DNA of 64,000 nt from an uncultured Clostridia bacterium (GTDB lineage Bacteria; Bacillota; Clostridia; Oscillospirales; Ruminococcaceae), in contig CAMCOD010000004.1 in NCBI GenBank assembly GCA_945876435.1, positions 28,444-92,443 on the forward strand, given 5' to 3'. Every line of letters begins with the position of its first letter. The first letter of the stretch is position 1. Shown in pieces: positions 7,999 through 16,514 of this stretch. The notes beneath the pieces are model-generated. The model saw nothing but the letters and a program-made list of their open reading frames with translations, searched no databases and was not told where the DNA came from. Position numbers and translations under genes: made by a program.

Positions 7999-8694
7999 AT
8001 GTTAAGCTTGCTTGGCGTATTGGTTGTTATTGTCGGCTTCGCTCTGAAATTGCAGCCAATCACTATCATCTTCGTTTCTACCATCGTTACAGCAGTATGC
8101 GGCCAGATTCCTCCTGTTGAGCTGTTGGAATTGATTGGTAAAACCTTCGTTGCAAACCGTAACCAGCTGATCACCATCATTCTGATGATCCTGACCGGTA
8201 CTCTGGAAAGAAACGGTCTGAAAGAAGCTGGCGCAGAACTGATCAAAAAAGCAAAAGGCCTCACAACCGGTATGCTGATTGCAGTATGGGGCGTTCTTGA
8301 CCAGATCTTCATCATCTTCAAAATTCCGATCGGCGGTATTCCTTCCTACGTTCGTCCTATCCTGATGCCTATGACCCTTGGTATCATCGAATCCAAAGGT
8401 CTGGAGGTTGCTCCGGAGCACGAGGAAACCATCAAAGCTCTGTATGGTAAGGACTACAACATGTCCAACTTCTTCGGCCAGTGTCTGTTTTCTGCCAATG
8501 CTTCTGTTCTGCTGATCCAGTCCACCATCGCTACCGTTGGTTTGGAAGTTGACGTTATGCAGATTGTAGCTGTTCAGATTCCAGTTGCCCTGTTCGCAAT
8601 GTTCATCAACGCTGCACAGACCCTGATCGTTGATAGCCGTCAGTGCAAGAAACATTACGGCAATGCGCTGAAACCTGCGAAAGCAGCAAAATAA
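7999..8694 (+). CDS. DUF969 family membrane protein (putative transporter subunit)
   Basis: Integral membrane protein of 231 residues with about six hydrophobic segments. The sequence, with the charged cytoplasmic stretch ERNGLKEAGAELIKKAKG near residue 70 and IPIGGIPSYVRP near 110, matches DUF969 as I know it. In many Firmicutes the DUF969 and DUF979 genes are neighbours of pyroglutamyl peptidase, as here, and together resemble the two halves of a secondary transporter. Transport of pyroglutamate or pyroglutamyl peptides is an inference from context. The start follows AAAGGGGTG at a normal distance. Confidence 0.85.
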   Translation: MLSLLGVLVVIVGFALKLQPITIIFVSTIVTAVCGQIPPVELLELIGKTFVANRNQLITIILMILTGTLERNGLKEAGAELIKKAKGLTTGMLIAVWGVLDQIFIIFKIPIGGIPSYVRPILMPMTLGIIESKGLEVAPEHEETIKALYGKDYNMSNFFGQCLFSANASVLLIQSTIATVGLEVDVMQIVAVQIPVALFAMFINAAQTLIVDSRQCKKHYGNALKPAKAAK

Positions 8695-8712
8695 CGGAAG
8701 GAGGATCATTTT

Positions 8713-9669
8713 ATGTTAGCATATTTCACAAGTGCGGATATTACCCTTTCCGCTAAACTGGTACAGATCATGTACCTGCTCTCCGGTTTCTTCTGCATGT
8801 ACTGTGGCGTACGTGCGATCCAGAAAAAAGACAACAAATACTACCTGCCAACCGGTATTTTCTGGTTCGCTCTCGGTATTGTCGTTGCTTTCGGTCAGTG
8901 GCTGTCTCAGCTGGCAAGCGGTATCATCGTTGCCATCGTCTGCATCCCTGCCGCTTTGAACATGGTTAAACGCGGTAATCTCCAGACTGCTCCAAAAGAA
9001 GAACAGCAGAGAAACTTCAAGAAGATCGGTATGAAAATCTTTATCCCTGCCTTCGGCGCCGGCTTCTTCTCCATTATGATCTCTGTATTCCTGAAGGGCT
9101 GGAGCTCCCTGCTGGGCTCTCTGTTCGCAACCATCGTCGGTGTTATCCTGCTGGTACTGTGGAACAAAGAGAACAAACCAATGACCTTCCTGGAGGAAGG
9201 CCGCCGCTTCCTGGATATGGCAAGCTCCGTATTCATTATGCCTCTGCTGCTGTCCTGTCTGGGCGCTGTATTTACCAGAGCCGGTGTAGGCGATGCCTTT
9301 GCCACCATCTTTGGTAAAATCATTCCGCAGAACAACGTATACATCGGTATCGTTGCTTACGCAGTTGGTATGGCCCTCTTCACCATCATCATGGGCAACG
9401 CCTTTGCCGCTATTACCGTTATGACAGTCGGCGTTGGTGTACCTTTTGTTATGAATATGGGCGCGGATCCACTGTACATGATAACTTTGGCAATGACCTG
9501 TGGTTACTGCGGTACCCTGCTTACTCCTATGGCTGCAAACTTCAACATCGTTCCTGGTGTTTATCTGGAGGTTAAGGATAAATACTCCATCATCAAGATG
9601 CAGGCTATCCCAGCCGTTTTGATGCTGATCTTCCAGATCCTTTACATGTTTGTTGTCGTTACCTTCTAA
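8713..9669 (+). CDS. DUF979 family membrane protein (putative transporter subunit)
   Basis: Integral membrane protein of 318 residues with about nine to ten hydrophobic segments; the region around residue 225 to 275 (GNAFAAITVMTVGVG and CGYCGTLLTPMAANFN) looks like the conserved core of a permease. It matches DUF979, the constant partner of DUF969. It begins 18 bases after the DUF969 stop with AAGGAGG upstream, so the two are co-translated. Together they probably form one carrier. Function unproven in the family as far as I know. Confidence 0.85.
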   Translation: MLAYFTSADITLSAKLVQIMYLLSGFFCMYCGVRAIQKKDNKYYLPTGIFWFALGIVVAFGQWLSQLASGIIVAIVCIPAALNMVKRGNLQTAPKEEQQRNFKKIGMKIFIPAFGAGFFSIMISVFLKGWSSLLGSLFATIVGVILLVLWNKENKPMTFLEEGRRFLDMASSVFIMPLLLSCLGAVFTRAGVGDAFATIFGKIIPQNNVYIGIVAYAVGMALFTIIMGNAFAAITVMTVGVGVPFVMNMGADPLYMITLAMTCGYCGTLLTPMAANFNIVPGVYLEVKDKYSIIKMQAIPAVLMLIFQILYMFVVVTF

Positions 9670-9709
9670 CTGTTCTAATTGTTGAAAATACCCATCTTAA
9701 AACCCATTT

Positions 9710-9740
9710 TTCGCGGAGTCTACCGGTCAGGCTCCGCGAA
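9710..9740 (+). other. Intercistronic hairpin between DUF979 and the aminopeptidase gene
   Basis: Perfect nine-base-pair stem, 9710-9718 with 9732-9740, 13-base loop, no following T-run. It lies in the 118-base gap of the operon and may stabilise or separate transcripts. Confidence 0.5.
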
Positions 9741-9787
9741 CATTCTACTGCATTCTCTACTCTCTATCGGAAAGGCTGTGAAAATGA

Positions 9788-10759
9788 ATGGCTTTGTCCC
9801 TCGAAAAAGGTGCCGATATCGTCATTTCCCGCTGGTGCAAGGTACAGTCAGGCGAAAAGGTGCTCATTGTCTCTGATGAAAACCATTCTCATGAGGGAAT
9901 GGCTTTATGGAGAGCGGTTGATCGTCGGGGAGCATCAGCGATTCTGATCACCATCCCGGAAGATTGTGCGCAAGCAGGTGTTCTGTTTGAATCCATGCAC
10001 AGACTTCTGCTGCAGCATCAAGTGATCATTGGCGCGACGAATTTTTCCTTGATCACGAACAAAACGGTCCTTGATGTTGTGAGCAAAGGCGGACGTTTCC
10101 TGTCGCTGCCTCTTTCCAGCAACAACGGAAAGTCGACTTTGACCTTTAACTTTATGGAAATGGATCCGGCGGCTGCGGATACTCTCTCTCAAGGGATGAG
10201 AAAGACGTTGCAGTCGGCAGAAACACTTCATGTCACCACTGACATTGGCACGGATCTTACCTTCCATAAAAACGGAAGGAAACCCGGTTTGTTCAACGGT
10301 CTTGCCGATGAACCTGGAAAAATCGGCTCATCCAGTTTTGAGATCTATATTGGCATCGAAGAAACCAAGACAAACGGTCACGCGGTTCTGGATGGTTCGC
10401 TTGGCTACCTGGGGTGCCCGCCAGATCGTATTCATCTTACGTTCAAAGACGGACGGCTGGTGGAGATTGAACATAACGACGGTGGCATCCTATTGGGATC
10501 TTATTTGGAAAGCTTCAAAGATCCACGGATCTATACCGCCGGTGAATTTGGCATTGGACTAAACAAAAAATCCCGCTGTTGCGGCAACTGCTACATTGAG
10601 GATGAGTCCGCCTACAGCACCTTCCACATTGGCATGGGCAGAAATCTCGCTTTGGGCGGCGTTCATGACGCAGCGGGCCACTTTGACCTTGTTTTCCATA
10701 AACCAACGATTTATGCGGATCATATTATGATTATGAAAGACGGCCAGGCGCTGGTCTAA
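9788..10759 (+). CDS. M29-like aminopeptidase / leucyl aminopeptidase family protein
   Basis: Cytoplasmic protein of 323 residues related to thermophilic (M29-type) metallo-aminopeptidases and the short leucyl aminopeptidase group. The family-like elements are AGEFGIGLN near residue 256, a Cys-rich insert with an acidic CYIEDES stretch, and STFHIGMGRN, in which the His and Glu could bind metal. It is shorter than classical M29 enzymes (about 400 residues). It sits between the DUF979 and pyroglutamyl peptidase genes, which suggests joint breakdown of imported peptides. An out-of-frame ATG lies only four bases before the chosen ATG, closer to the GGAAAGG ribosome binding site, which may lower translation. 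Confidence 0.75.
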   Translation: MALSLEKGADIVISRWCKVQSGEKVLIVSDENHSHEGMALWRAVDRRGASAILITIPEDCAQAGVLFESMHRLLLQHQVIIGATNFSLITNKTVLDVVSKGGRFLSLPLSSNNGKSTLTFNFMEMDPAAADTLSQGMRKTLQSAETLHVTTDIGTDLTFHKNGRKPGLFNGLADEPGKIGSSSFEIYIGIEETKTNGHAVLDGSLGYLGCPPDRIHLTFKDGRLVEIEHNDGGILLGSYLESFKDPRIYTAGEFGIGLNKKSRCCGNCYIEDESAYSTFHIGMGRNLALGGVHDAAGHFDLVFHKPTIYADHIMIMKDGQALV

Positions 10760-10801
10760 ATAACTCAAATATTTTTTCTGTAGTGAAAAGGAGAATACAA
10801 A

Positions 10802-11443
10802 ATGAAAGTTTTAGTTACTGGTTTCCAGCCATTCGGCAAAGACACCATGAACCCTTCTTTTGAGGCTGTTAAGCTGCTCCCTGATGAAATTATGGGCGCA
10901 CAGATCATAAAAAGAGAAATTCCGGTTGTTTTCCGCAAAGGCGGCGCAGTTGTCGCTGAAGCAGTTCGGGAAGTAAAACCGGATATCGTTATTCTGGTTG
11001 GTCAGGCCGGCGGCCGAACCGCAATGAACCCAGAGCGTGTAGCGATCAACTGTGAGGACTGCGCTCCAAGCTTCCCGGACAACGAAGGCAACGCTCCTCA
11101 GGGCGAAAAAATCGCCGCTGATGGCCCGGACGCATACTTCGCTACCGTTCCGGTAAAGGCAATGGTTCAGAAAATGCTGGACAATGGCGTTCCTGCCGCT
11201 GTTTCCAATACAGCCGGCACTTATGTATGCAACGACCTGATGTACCACCTGCTGCACCTGCTGCACAATGAATTCCCAAATGTACGGGGCGGTTTCATTC
11301 ACGTTCCATACGCTACCATCCAGAATTACCCCAAATTCGCTTCCATGACCTTGGAGGAGATGGCAAGAGGTCTCCGCCTGTCCATTGAAGCCTGCATCGA
11401 AAACGAGAACGATATCGCCGCTGCCGGCGGTGCTACCCACTAA
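10802..11443 (+). CDS. pcp: Pyroglutamyl-peptidase I (pyrrolidone-carboxylate peptidase)
   Basis: Cysteine peptidase of 213 residues (family C15) that removes N-terminal pyroglutamate from peptides. The catalytic Glu lies in the motif around PERVAINCEDC, the catalytic Cys in SNTAGTYVCND and the His in GGFIHVPY, all in the expected order and spacing; length is normal. It is the last gene of the DUF969 operon, with AAAGGAG upstream and a strong terminator behind, so released pyroglutamate is probably linked to the upstream carrier. Confidence 0.95.
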   Translation: MKVLVTGFQPFGKDTMNPSFEAVKLLPDEIMGAQIIKREIPVVFRKGGAVVAEAVREVKPDIVILVGQAGGRTAMNPERVAINCEDCAPSFPDNEGNAPQGEKIAADGPDAYFATVPVKAMVQKMLDNGVPAAVSNTAGTYVCNDLMYHLLHLLHNEFPNVRGGFIHVPYATIQNYPKFASMTLEEMARGLRLSIEACIENENDIAAAGGATH

Positions 11444-11453
11444 ATTTCTTTTA

Positions 11454-11495
11454 CCTAAGTCTTTGAACCTCCGGTTCAAAGACTTAGGTTTTCTT
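11454..11495 (+). terminator. Terminator of the pcp operon
   Basis: Perfect 16-base-pair stem (11454-11469 with 11473-11488), three-base loop and T-run. Confidence 0.95.
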
Positions 11496-11529
11496 CTCCT
11501 TTGTTTATTTTTCCCTTTGGGAGGTTTCT

Positions 11530-12039
11530 ATGTTCTCTTTTTTTAAGAAAAAACCACCGATTACGGTCCGGGTCAAGGAAGCGGAAGCGCTTCGCTATGT
11601 AGCCGGGCTGCAAACCCTTACCAGCAAAAGCACCTTTAAAAAGGAGATTTCAGCGCTGCAAGGGGCTTTTTATGAAAAACGTGACCGTCTGCTTCAACGT
11701 TCTGCACCCAGCGGAACCATGGTCATCTCCTATAAACCCGATGAAAAGGGCCGATTCTCCTATTTTGTCGGAGATCTGGTGGATACGGACCAACAGGAAT
11801 CCTGTTTCATGGTAGTCACTTTGGAACCAGGAGACTACGCCTACATTACCGTAGATTTCAAGGTACAAAATGACCTGATTCTCTCTGTCGCTAAAGCGAA
11901 ACTGCATTTCTTTGAAAAGTGGCTGCCGAATTCCGGCTATGAGCTGCGGGGTGATATAGAATCCATTGAGCTTTACGACAGACGCAGCAAAATCAAGCTG
12001 CCTTCCATCGAGCTAATTTTCCCTCTCCGCAAAAAATAA
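11530..12039 (+). CDS. GyrI-like / effector-binding domain protein
   Basis: Cytoplasmic protein of 169 residues. The second half shows the pattern of a GyrI-like (SOUL-type, bacterial effector-binding) domain: FEKWLPNSGYELRGDIESIELYD has the typical W-P-x-SGYE-x-x-x-x-x-x-E-x-Y order. No DNA-binding domain is attached, so it is probably a stand-alone small-molecule-binding protein rather than a regulator. GGGAGG lies before the ATG. It is 13 bases upstream of a D-lyxose isomerase-type gene and both share one terminator, so a link to sugar metabolism is possible. Confidence 0.6.
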   Translation: MFSFFKKKPPITVRVKEAEALRYVAGLQTLTSKSTFKKEISALQGAFYEKRDRLLQRSAPSGTMVISYKPDEKGRFSYFVGDLVDTDQQESCFMVVTLEPGDYAYITVDFKVQNDLILSVAKAKLHFFEKWLPNSGYELRGDIESIELYDRRSKIKLPSIELIFPLRKK

Positions 12040-12052
12040 GGAGGATAGCAAA

Positions 12053-12739
12053 ATGAAACGTTCTGAAATCAATCGGGCGCTCAAAGAAATGGAAGAAATG
12101 TGCCGGAAGTACTGCTGCTATCTTCCGCCTTTTTGCCATTTTACCCCGGAACAGTGGCAGAATATCGGCCACGACTATGATGAAGTACGGGACTGCCGGC
12201 TGGGCTGGGATATCACGGACTACGGCCTGGGAAGATTTGATGAAATCGGCTTCTCTTTGATCACCATCCGCAACGGAAACCGCAGCATGGCCGATCAATA
12301 CCCCAAAGTTTATGCGGAAAAACTGCTGTATCTGAAAGAAGGTCAGTATGCGCCCAATCACTTCCACTGGTTCAAAACGGAGGATATTGTCAACCGAGGC
12401 GGTGGTACGGTGCTGATCCGCGTTTTCAACTCTCTGCCCAACGAAGAAATGGATCGGGAAAGCCCGGTTACCGTCCATACAGACGGCAGAACCTACACGG
12501 TTCCGGCGGGAACCCAGATTCGGCTGACTCCCGGAGAAAGCATTCATATCCAGCAGCGCCTTTATCATGATTTCAGCGTGGAAAAAGGCACCGGTCCAGT
12601 CCTTTTAGGCGAGGTCAGCCAGTGCAATGACGATGAAACGGATAACCGCTTTCTGCCTCCGGTAGGCCGTTTTCCGGATATTGAGGAGGATGAAGCTCCT
12701 TATCGTCTGCTTTGCAACGAATATCCCAAGGCAAAATAG
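12053..12739 (+). CDS. D-lyxose ketol-isomerase family cupin
   Basis: Cytoplasmic cupin of 228 residues that matches the D-lyxose isomerase family (PF07385), enzymes that interconvert D-lyxose and D-xylulose or D-mannose and D-fructose. The metal-ligand set is visible: the two His in NHFHWFK near residue 103, Glu in KTEDI, and His in LYHDFS near 170. The proline-rich N-terminus (LPPFCHFTPEQW) is also typical. No sugar transporter or kinase is nearby, so the physiological sugar is unknown. It is preceded by AAGGAGG and ends before a bidirectional terminator. Confidence 0.85.
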   Translation: MKRSEINRALKEMEEMCRKYCCYLPPFCHFTPEQWQNIGHDYDEVRDCRLGWDITDYGLGRFDEIGFSLITIRNGNRSMADQYPKVYAEKLLYLKEGQYAPNHFHWFKTEDIVNRGGGTVLIRVFNSLPNEEMDRESPVTVHTDGRTYTVPAGTQIRLTPGESIHIQQRLYHDFSVEKGTGPVLLGEVSQCNDDETDNRFLPPVGRFPDIEEDEAPYRLLCNEYPKAK

Positions 12740-12747
12740 CCAAATGC

Positions 12748-12785
12748 AAAAAGATCCCTCGGTCTGCCCGAAGGATCTTTTTCTT
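12748..12785. terminator. Bidirectional terminator between converging genes
   Basis: Stem AAAGATCC/GGATCTTT extended by an inner GC stem, with A-run on the left and T-run on the right. It serves the lyxose isomerase gene and the opposing SDR gene. Confidence 0.88.
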
Positions 12786-12807
12786 TTTCTCCGATTTTCT
12801 AATAGGA

Positions 12808-13542
12808 TCAAATCACAAAACCGCCGTTTGGACTCAACACCTGTCCGGTGGTAAATCTGGACTGCTCCGAAGCCAAAAAGTAAATAGCCTCCGCAATATC
12901 CTCTGGTTCACCGATCATTTCCAGAGGCGTTTCTTCCCGAAGAACAGCCAAATCTTCGGACGAAAGATTGCTGTTCATCTCCGTCGCCACAACACCGGGA
13001 GCGACACAGTTCACCCGGATGTGGGAAGGACCTACTTCCTGGGCCAAAGCCTTGGTAAAACCGATCACAGCTGCCTTCGCCGCCGAATAATGCACCTCAC
13101 AGCTCGCTCCTGAAATACCCCAGATGGAGGACAGATTTACAATACTGCCCTTCTGACGCCGGATCATAGACGGCAATACCGCCTGACAGGTGTGAAAACA
13201 GCTTTTGATGGTGACATCGAACATCCGATCCCACTCTTCTTCATGGATATCGGTAAACAGCTTTTGCTGGGCGATACCAGCATTATTGATCAGTGCCTGC
13301 ACAGGACCCATCTGGGTCTCCGCCTGATTGATCGCCCACCGGATCTGCGCTCCATCGGCCACATCCGCCTGAAAAATCATAGCATTGCAGCCCTGTTGCC
13401 GCAACTCCTCCGCCAAGCTCCTGGCCTGTTCTTCCGCAGTGTGATAATGGATCGCGACCTGCCACCCTTCCCGCGCAAATTTTTTCGCTGTTGCCCGGCC
13501 GATTCCCCGGGATGCGCCGGTAATAAAAACCACTGGCTGCAT
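12808..13542 (-). CDS. Short-chain dehydrogenase/reductase (FabG-like SDR)
   Basis: NAD(P)-dependent oxidoreductase of 244 residues. The cofactor motif TGASRGIG is at residues 8-15, NNAG near 87, the catalytic Ser in LSSIWG and the YSAAK motif near 150. This is the classical SDR fold as in 3-oxoacyl-ACP reductase, but there are no fatty-acid genes around, so FabG function is not claimed. The start at 13542 is preferred over 13569 because GGTGGAG precedes it. It is monocistronic between a terminator and the tRNA-Lys gene. Confidence 0.88.
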   Translation of the reverse strand: MQPVVFITGASRGIGRATAKKFAREGWQVAIHYHTAEEQARSLAEELRQQGCNAMIFQADVADGAQIRWAINQAETQMGPVQALINNAGIAQQKLFTDIHEEEWDRMFDVTIKSCFHTCQAVLPSMIRRQKGSIVNLSSIWGISGASCEVHYSAAKAAVIGFTKALAQEVGPSHIRVNCVAPGVVATEMNSNLSSEDLAVLREETPLEMIGEPEDIAEAIYFLASEQSRFTTGQVLSPNGGFVI

Positions 13543-13576
13543 GGATCTCCACCTTCCCCTGTCAAACACCCAGATA

Positions 13577-13612
13577 AAATAAAAAAGCCGCCGAATATTT
13601 CCGACAGCTTTT
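13577..13612 (-). terminator. Terminator of tRNA-Lys
   Basis: On the minus strand an 11-base-pair stem with two G-U pairs, opening with AAAAGC and closing with GCTTTT, then T-run. It starts four bases after the tRNA 3' end. Confidence 0.75.
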
Positions 13613-13615
13613 CTT

Positions 13616-13692
13616 TGGTGACCTACCGGAGATTCGAACTCCGGACACCCTGATTAAAAGTCAGGTGCTCTGCCAGCTGAGCTAGTAAGTCA
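13616..13692 (-). tRNA. tRNA-Lys (anticodon UUU)
   Basis: The minus strand gives a complete 77-base cloverleaf with encoded CCA. Acceptor arms TGACTTA and TAGGTCA pair with two G-U pairs, the D arm has AGCTCAG, the T arm GTTCGAATC, and the anticodon loop CTTTTAA gives UUU. Confidence 0.97.
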
Positions 13693-13857
13693 TTTCTATT
13701 TGTTGTGTCCCTCACAACGTTGTTTATTATATCATCATATTTTTGATCTGTCAACACTTTTTTCGAATTTTTTTTCCTTTTTTCGAGTGACTTTTTTTCG
13801 AAAATTGAGTACAATAAATGAGTAGGATAAAAATGTGATTTTGAGGGGAGGCGTACC

Positions 13858-15888
13858 ATGCTTTCGTTGGATACAAACATCCAGTTTTTAAAAGGTGTGG
13901 GCGAAAAGCGGGCTCAGCTGTATAAAAAATTGCAAATCGAAACCATTGGCCAGCTTCTGTATTACTTTCCCCGTTCTTATCTGGATCTGACCCAAACAAA
14001 GGACATTGCTGACTGCCACGCAGGCGAAATCGCTGCTGTTCGTGCCTTTGTGACAGCAAAAAGCCGGGAACAGCATATTCGCAAGGGGCTTTCTGTATTT
14101 AAGCTCAAAATAAGCGATGACAGCGGGCCTATGAATGTGACTTTTTTTAACGCCAAATACACGGTGGACAGCCTGCAAATCGGAGAAGAATACCTGTTTT
14201 ATGGAAAAATCACTTCCGGCGGCTTGACTGCCCCTATGATTTTTCCTACAGACGGTCCCACCAAAGTCATTCCCATTTATCCCCTCACCCAGGGCCTGTC
14301 CTCCAAAACCATCTCCTCCGCTGTACAGCAATCCCTTTCCCTGATTGACGAACAGCTGCCGGATCCCATCCCCCAATCCCTTCGTCAGCAGTATTCCCTG
14401 TGCCATCTTCATTATGCACTCTGCAATATTCATCTTCCCTCTGATCCGGACGCAGTAGAAATTGCCAAACGCAGGCTGATTTTTGAGGAATTTTTCACGC
14501 TGGCTCTTTCCCTGGCCTCCGTAAAAAGCCGGCACAGCTCCGGCACCTCCTATTCCTGCCCGGATACCGACCTGAGTGCCTTTTATTCCTCCCTGCCTTT
14601 TGCGCCTACGGGCGCTCAAAAGCGGGCCATTGAAGAATTGTGCCGGGACCTTGGTGCCTCGGTACCCATGAACCGCCTGATCCAGGGAGATGTTGGCTCC
14701 GGTAAAACGCTGGTCGCTGCCGCAGGAATCTGCATTGCCTGCCAAAATGGTTTCCAGGCAGCTATGATGGCTCCAACGGAGATCCTTGCTCATCAGCACT
14801 TTGAAAGCCTGTCCCGGCTTTTGGAGCCTTTGGGGCTGCGTTTGCAGCTTTTGACCGGCTCCATGTCCCAAAAAGAAAAAATTCTTGCCAAACAGCGCAT
14901 CCTTGCCGGAGAAGTTGATGTCTGCATCGGTACCCACGCCCTGATTTCTGACGATGTAAGCTTCTCCAAGCTGGCTTTGGTCATTACCGACGAGCAGCAT
15001 CGTTTCGGCGTTGCTCAACGGGCCAAGCTCAGCGGCAAATCGGAAAACTGCCACACACTGGTCATGTCCGCCACGCCCATCCCCCGAACCCTTGCTCTGA
15101 TGGTTTACGGCGATCTGGATGTTTCCGTTCTGGACGAGCTGCCGCCCGGACGGCAGAAAATCGACACCTTCGTCATCTCTTCTCAGAAACGAGCTGCCGC
15201 TTACGGTTTTATCCGGGAACATTTGGATCGAGGCTTGCAGGCCTATATCGTTTGCCCTCTGGTCGAAAGCGGAGAGGCTGATCTGGGCCTCCTGAATGCC
15301 AGCGATTATGCCGCCGACCTTGCCGCTAAAGCCTTTGCCGGCTATAAAGTTGGCCTTCTTCATGGCAAAATGAAAGCCAAAGAGAAGGAGCAGGTCATGG
15401 AGCAATTTAAAAATGGAGAGATTCAGCTTTTGGTATCCACCACTGTCATCGAGGTGGGCGTGGACGTACCCAACGCGGTCATTATGATGATCGAAAACGC
15501 CGAACGCTTCGGACTCAGCCAACTGCATCAGCTCCGTGGACGGGTTGGCCGGGGAAAGGAAAAATCCACCTGCATTCTGGTTTCCGATAACCGCCAGGAG
15601 GACACCAGAGAGCGGCTGAATATGCTTCACAAAACCAACAACGGCTTTGAGATTGCGGAATATGACTTGAAAACCCGAGGTCCCGGCGACTTTCTCGGTA
15701 TGCGGCAGCACGGCCTGCCACAACTCAAAATCGCCGACCTGAGCAGCGATATGCAGCTTCTGATGCAGGCCCAGGAGGCCGCGCAGGCTGTCCTTGCCCA
15801 CAATGTTCCCATGACCGAAGACGAACATCAGCACCTGACCCAGGCTGTACGCGCCATGCTTCGGGGTGTTGGCAGCCGGCCCAACTAA
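13858..15888 (+). CDS. recG: ATP-dependent DNA helicase RecG
   Basis: Superfamily 2 helicase of 676 residues that remodels stalled replication forks and branch-migrates Holliday junctions. An N-terminal wedge (OB) domain spans about residues 50-160, followed by the helicase core: GDVGSGKT (Walker A) near 278, the DEQH box in ITDEQHRFG near 376, MSATPIPRT near 402 and the C-terminal helicase part with VGVDVP and HQLRGRVGR. Length is normal. GAGGGGAGG precedes the ATG. It may share a transcript with the small gene 24 bases downstream. Confidence 0.97.
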   Translation: MLSLDTNIQFLKGVGEKRAQLYKKLQIETIGQLLYYFPRSYLDLTQTKDIADCHAGEIAAVRAFVTAKSREQHIRKGLSVFKLKISDDSGPMNVTFFNAKYTVDSLQIGEEYLFYGKITSGGLTAPMIFPTDGPTKVIPIYPLTQGLSSKTISSAVQQSLSLIDEQLPDPIPQSLRQQYSLCHLHYALCNIHLPSDPDAVEIAKRRLIFEEFFTLALSLASVKSRHSSGTSYSCPDTDLSAFYSSLPFAPTGAQKRAIEELCRDLGASVPMNRLIQGDVGSGKTLVAAAGICIACQNGFQAAMMAPTEILAHQHFESLSRLLEPLGLRLQLLTGSMSQKEKILAKQRILAGEVDVCIGTHALISDDVSFSKLALVITDEQHRFGVAQRAKLSGKSENCHTLVMSATPIPRTLALMVYGDLDVSVLDELPPGRQKIDTFVISSQKRAAAYGFIREHLDRGLQAYIVCPLVESGEADLGLLNASDYAADLAAKAFAGYKVGLLHGKMKAKEKEQVMEQFKNGEIQLLVSTTVIEVGVDVPNAVIMMIENAERFGLSQLHQLRGRVGRGKEKSTCILVSDNRQEDTRERLNMLHKTNNGFEIAEYDLKTRGPGDFLGMRQHGLPQLKIADLSSDMQLLMQAQEAAQAVLAHNVPMTEDEHQHLTQAVRAMLRGVGSRPN

Positions 15889-15912
15889 AGCGCAAGAAAG
15901 GAAGGAGTCTCC

Positions 15913-16431
15913 ATGCGCCTGTTTCACGTCAGCGAAGAAGCTGATATTCCTGTTTTTCACCCCAGAACCCCCTCCCGTCCGGATCTGGACCCCAACATTC
16001 CTCTGATTTGGGCAATCGACGAAGCGCGTCTCCCCAATTTTCTGACGCCGCGGGACTGTCCCCGGGTCACTTATCATGCCGGCCCGCAAACCACGCCGGA
16101 GGATGCTTCCCTTTTCTTTTCCTCCGCTGTGCAGCATGTGGTGGTGATTGAACAAAAATGGTTTGAGATTATGAAAAATACTACCCTCTATCTTTACGAG
16201 TTCGACCCGTCGGATTTTGAATTGCAGGATGCTGTCGCCGGCTACTATGTGGCAAAAAGCACTCAAGTCCCCATTGGAAAATACCGCATCGACGACTTGT
16301 TTGCCGCTCTGTTTCAGCGCGGAGTGGAACTACGGATCGTGGAAAATCTTTGGCCTTTACGGGATCGGGTGCTTGGCAGCAACCTGAACTTTTCCTTCTG
16401 CCGCATGGCCTTCGCCCAACCGAGAAAATAA
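15913..16431 (+). CDS. Conserved hypothetical protein (DUF6886-like)
   Basis: Soluble protein of 172 residues with a distinctive conserved-looking beginning (MRLFHVSEEADIPVF, then WAIDEARLPNFLTPRDCPR). I associate this with the DUF6886 group, without known function; this assignment is from memory and moderate. The His in RLFHVSEE and the phrase TYHAG recall small ADP-ribosyltransferase-like or RES-like folds, but I see no proven catalytic set. GAAAGGAAGGAG precedes the start. It follows recG closely and ends before a terminator. Confidence 0.55.
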   Translation: MRLFHVSEEADIPVFHPRTPSRPDLDPNIPLIWAIDEARLPNFLTPRDCPRVTYHAGPQTTPEDASLFFSSAVQHVVVIEQKWFEIMKNTTLYLYEFDPSDFELQDAVAGYYVAKSTQVPIGKYRIDDLFAALFQRGVELRIVENLWPLRDRVLGSNLNFSFCRMAFAQPRK

Positions 16432-16434
16432 CGC

Positions 16435-16470
16435 AAAAATGCTCTCCGCCGCAGCAGAGAGCATTTTTTT
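16435..16470. terminator. Terminator after the DUF6886-like gene
   Basis: Stem AAAATGCTCTC/GAGAGCATTTT with ten-base loop and a T-run of eight; can act for the opposing nitroreductase gene as well. Confidence 0.9.
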
Positions 16471-16514
16471 TGCTTTCCTTGTCTTTGCACCCATAACGCC
16501 GTCAAAGCTTTCGG

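Noticed and set aside
13888..16266. Open frame of 792 codons opposite recG
   Set aside because: Antisense shadow; recG and the next small gene on the plus strand have all motifs and proper ribosome binding sites.
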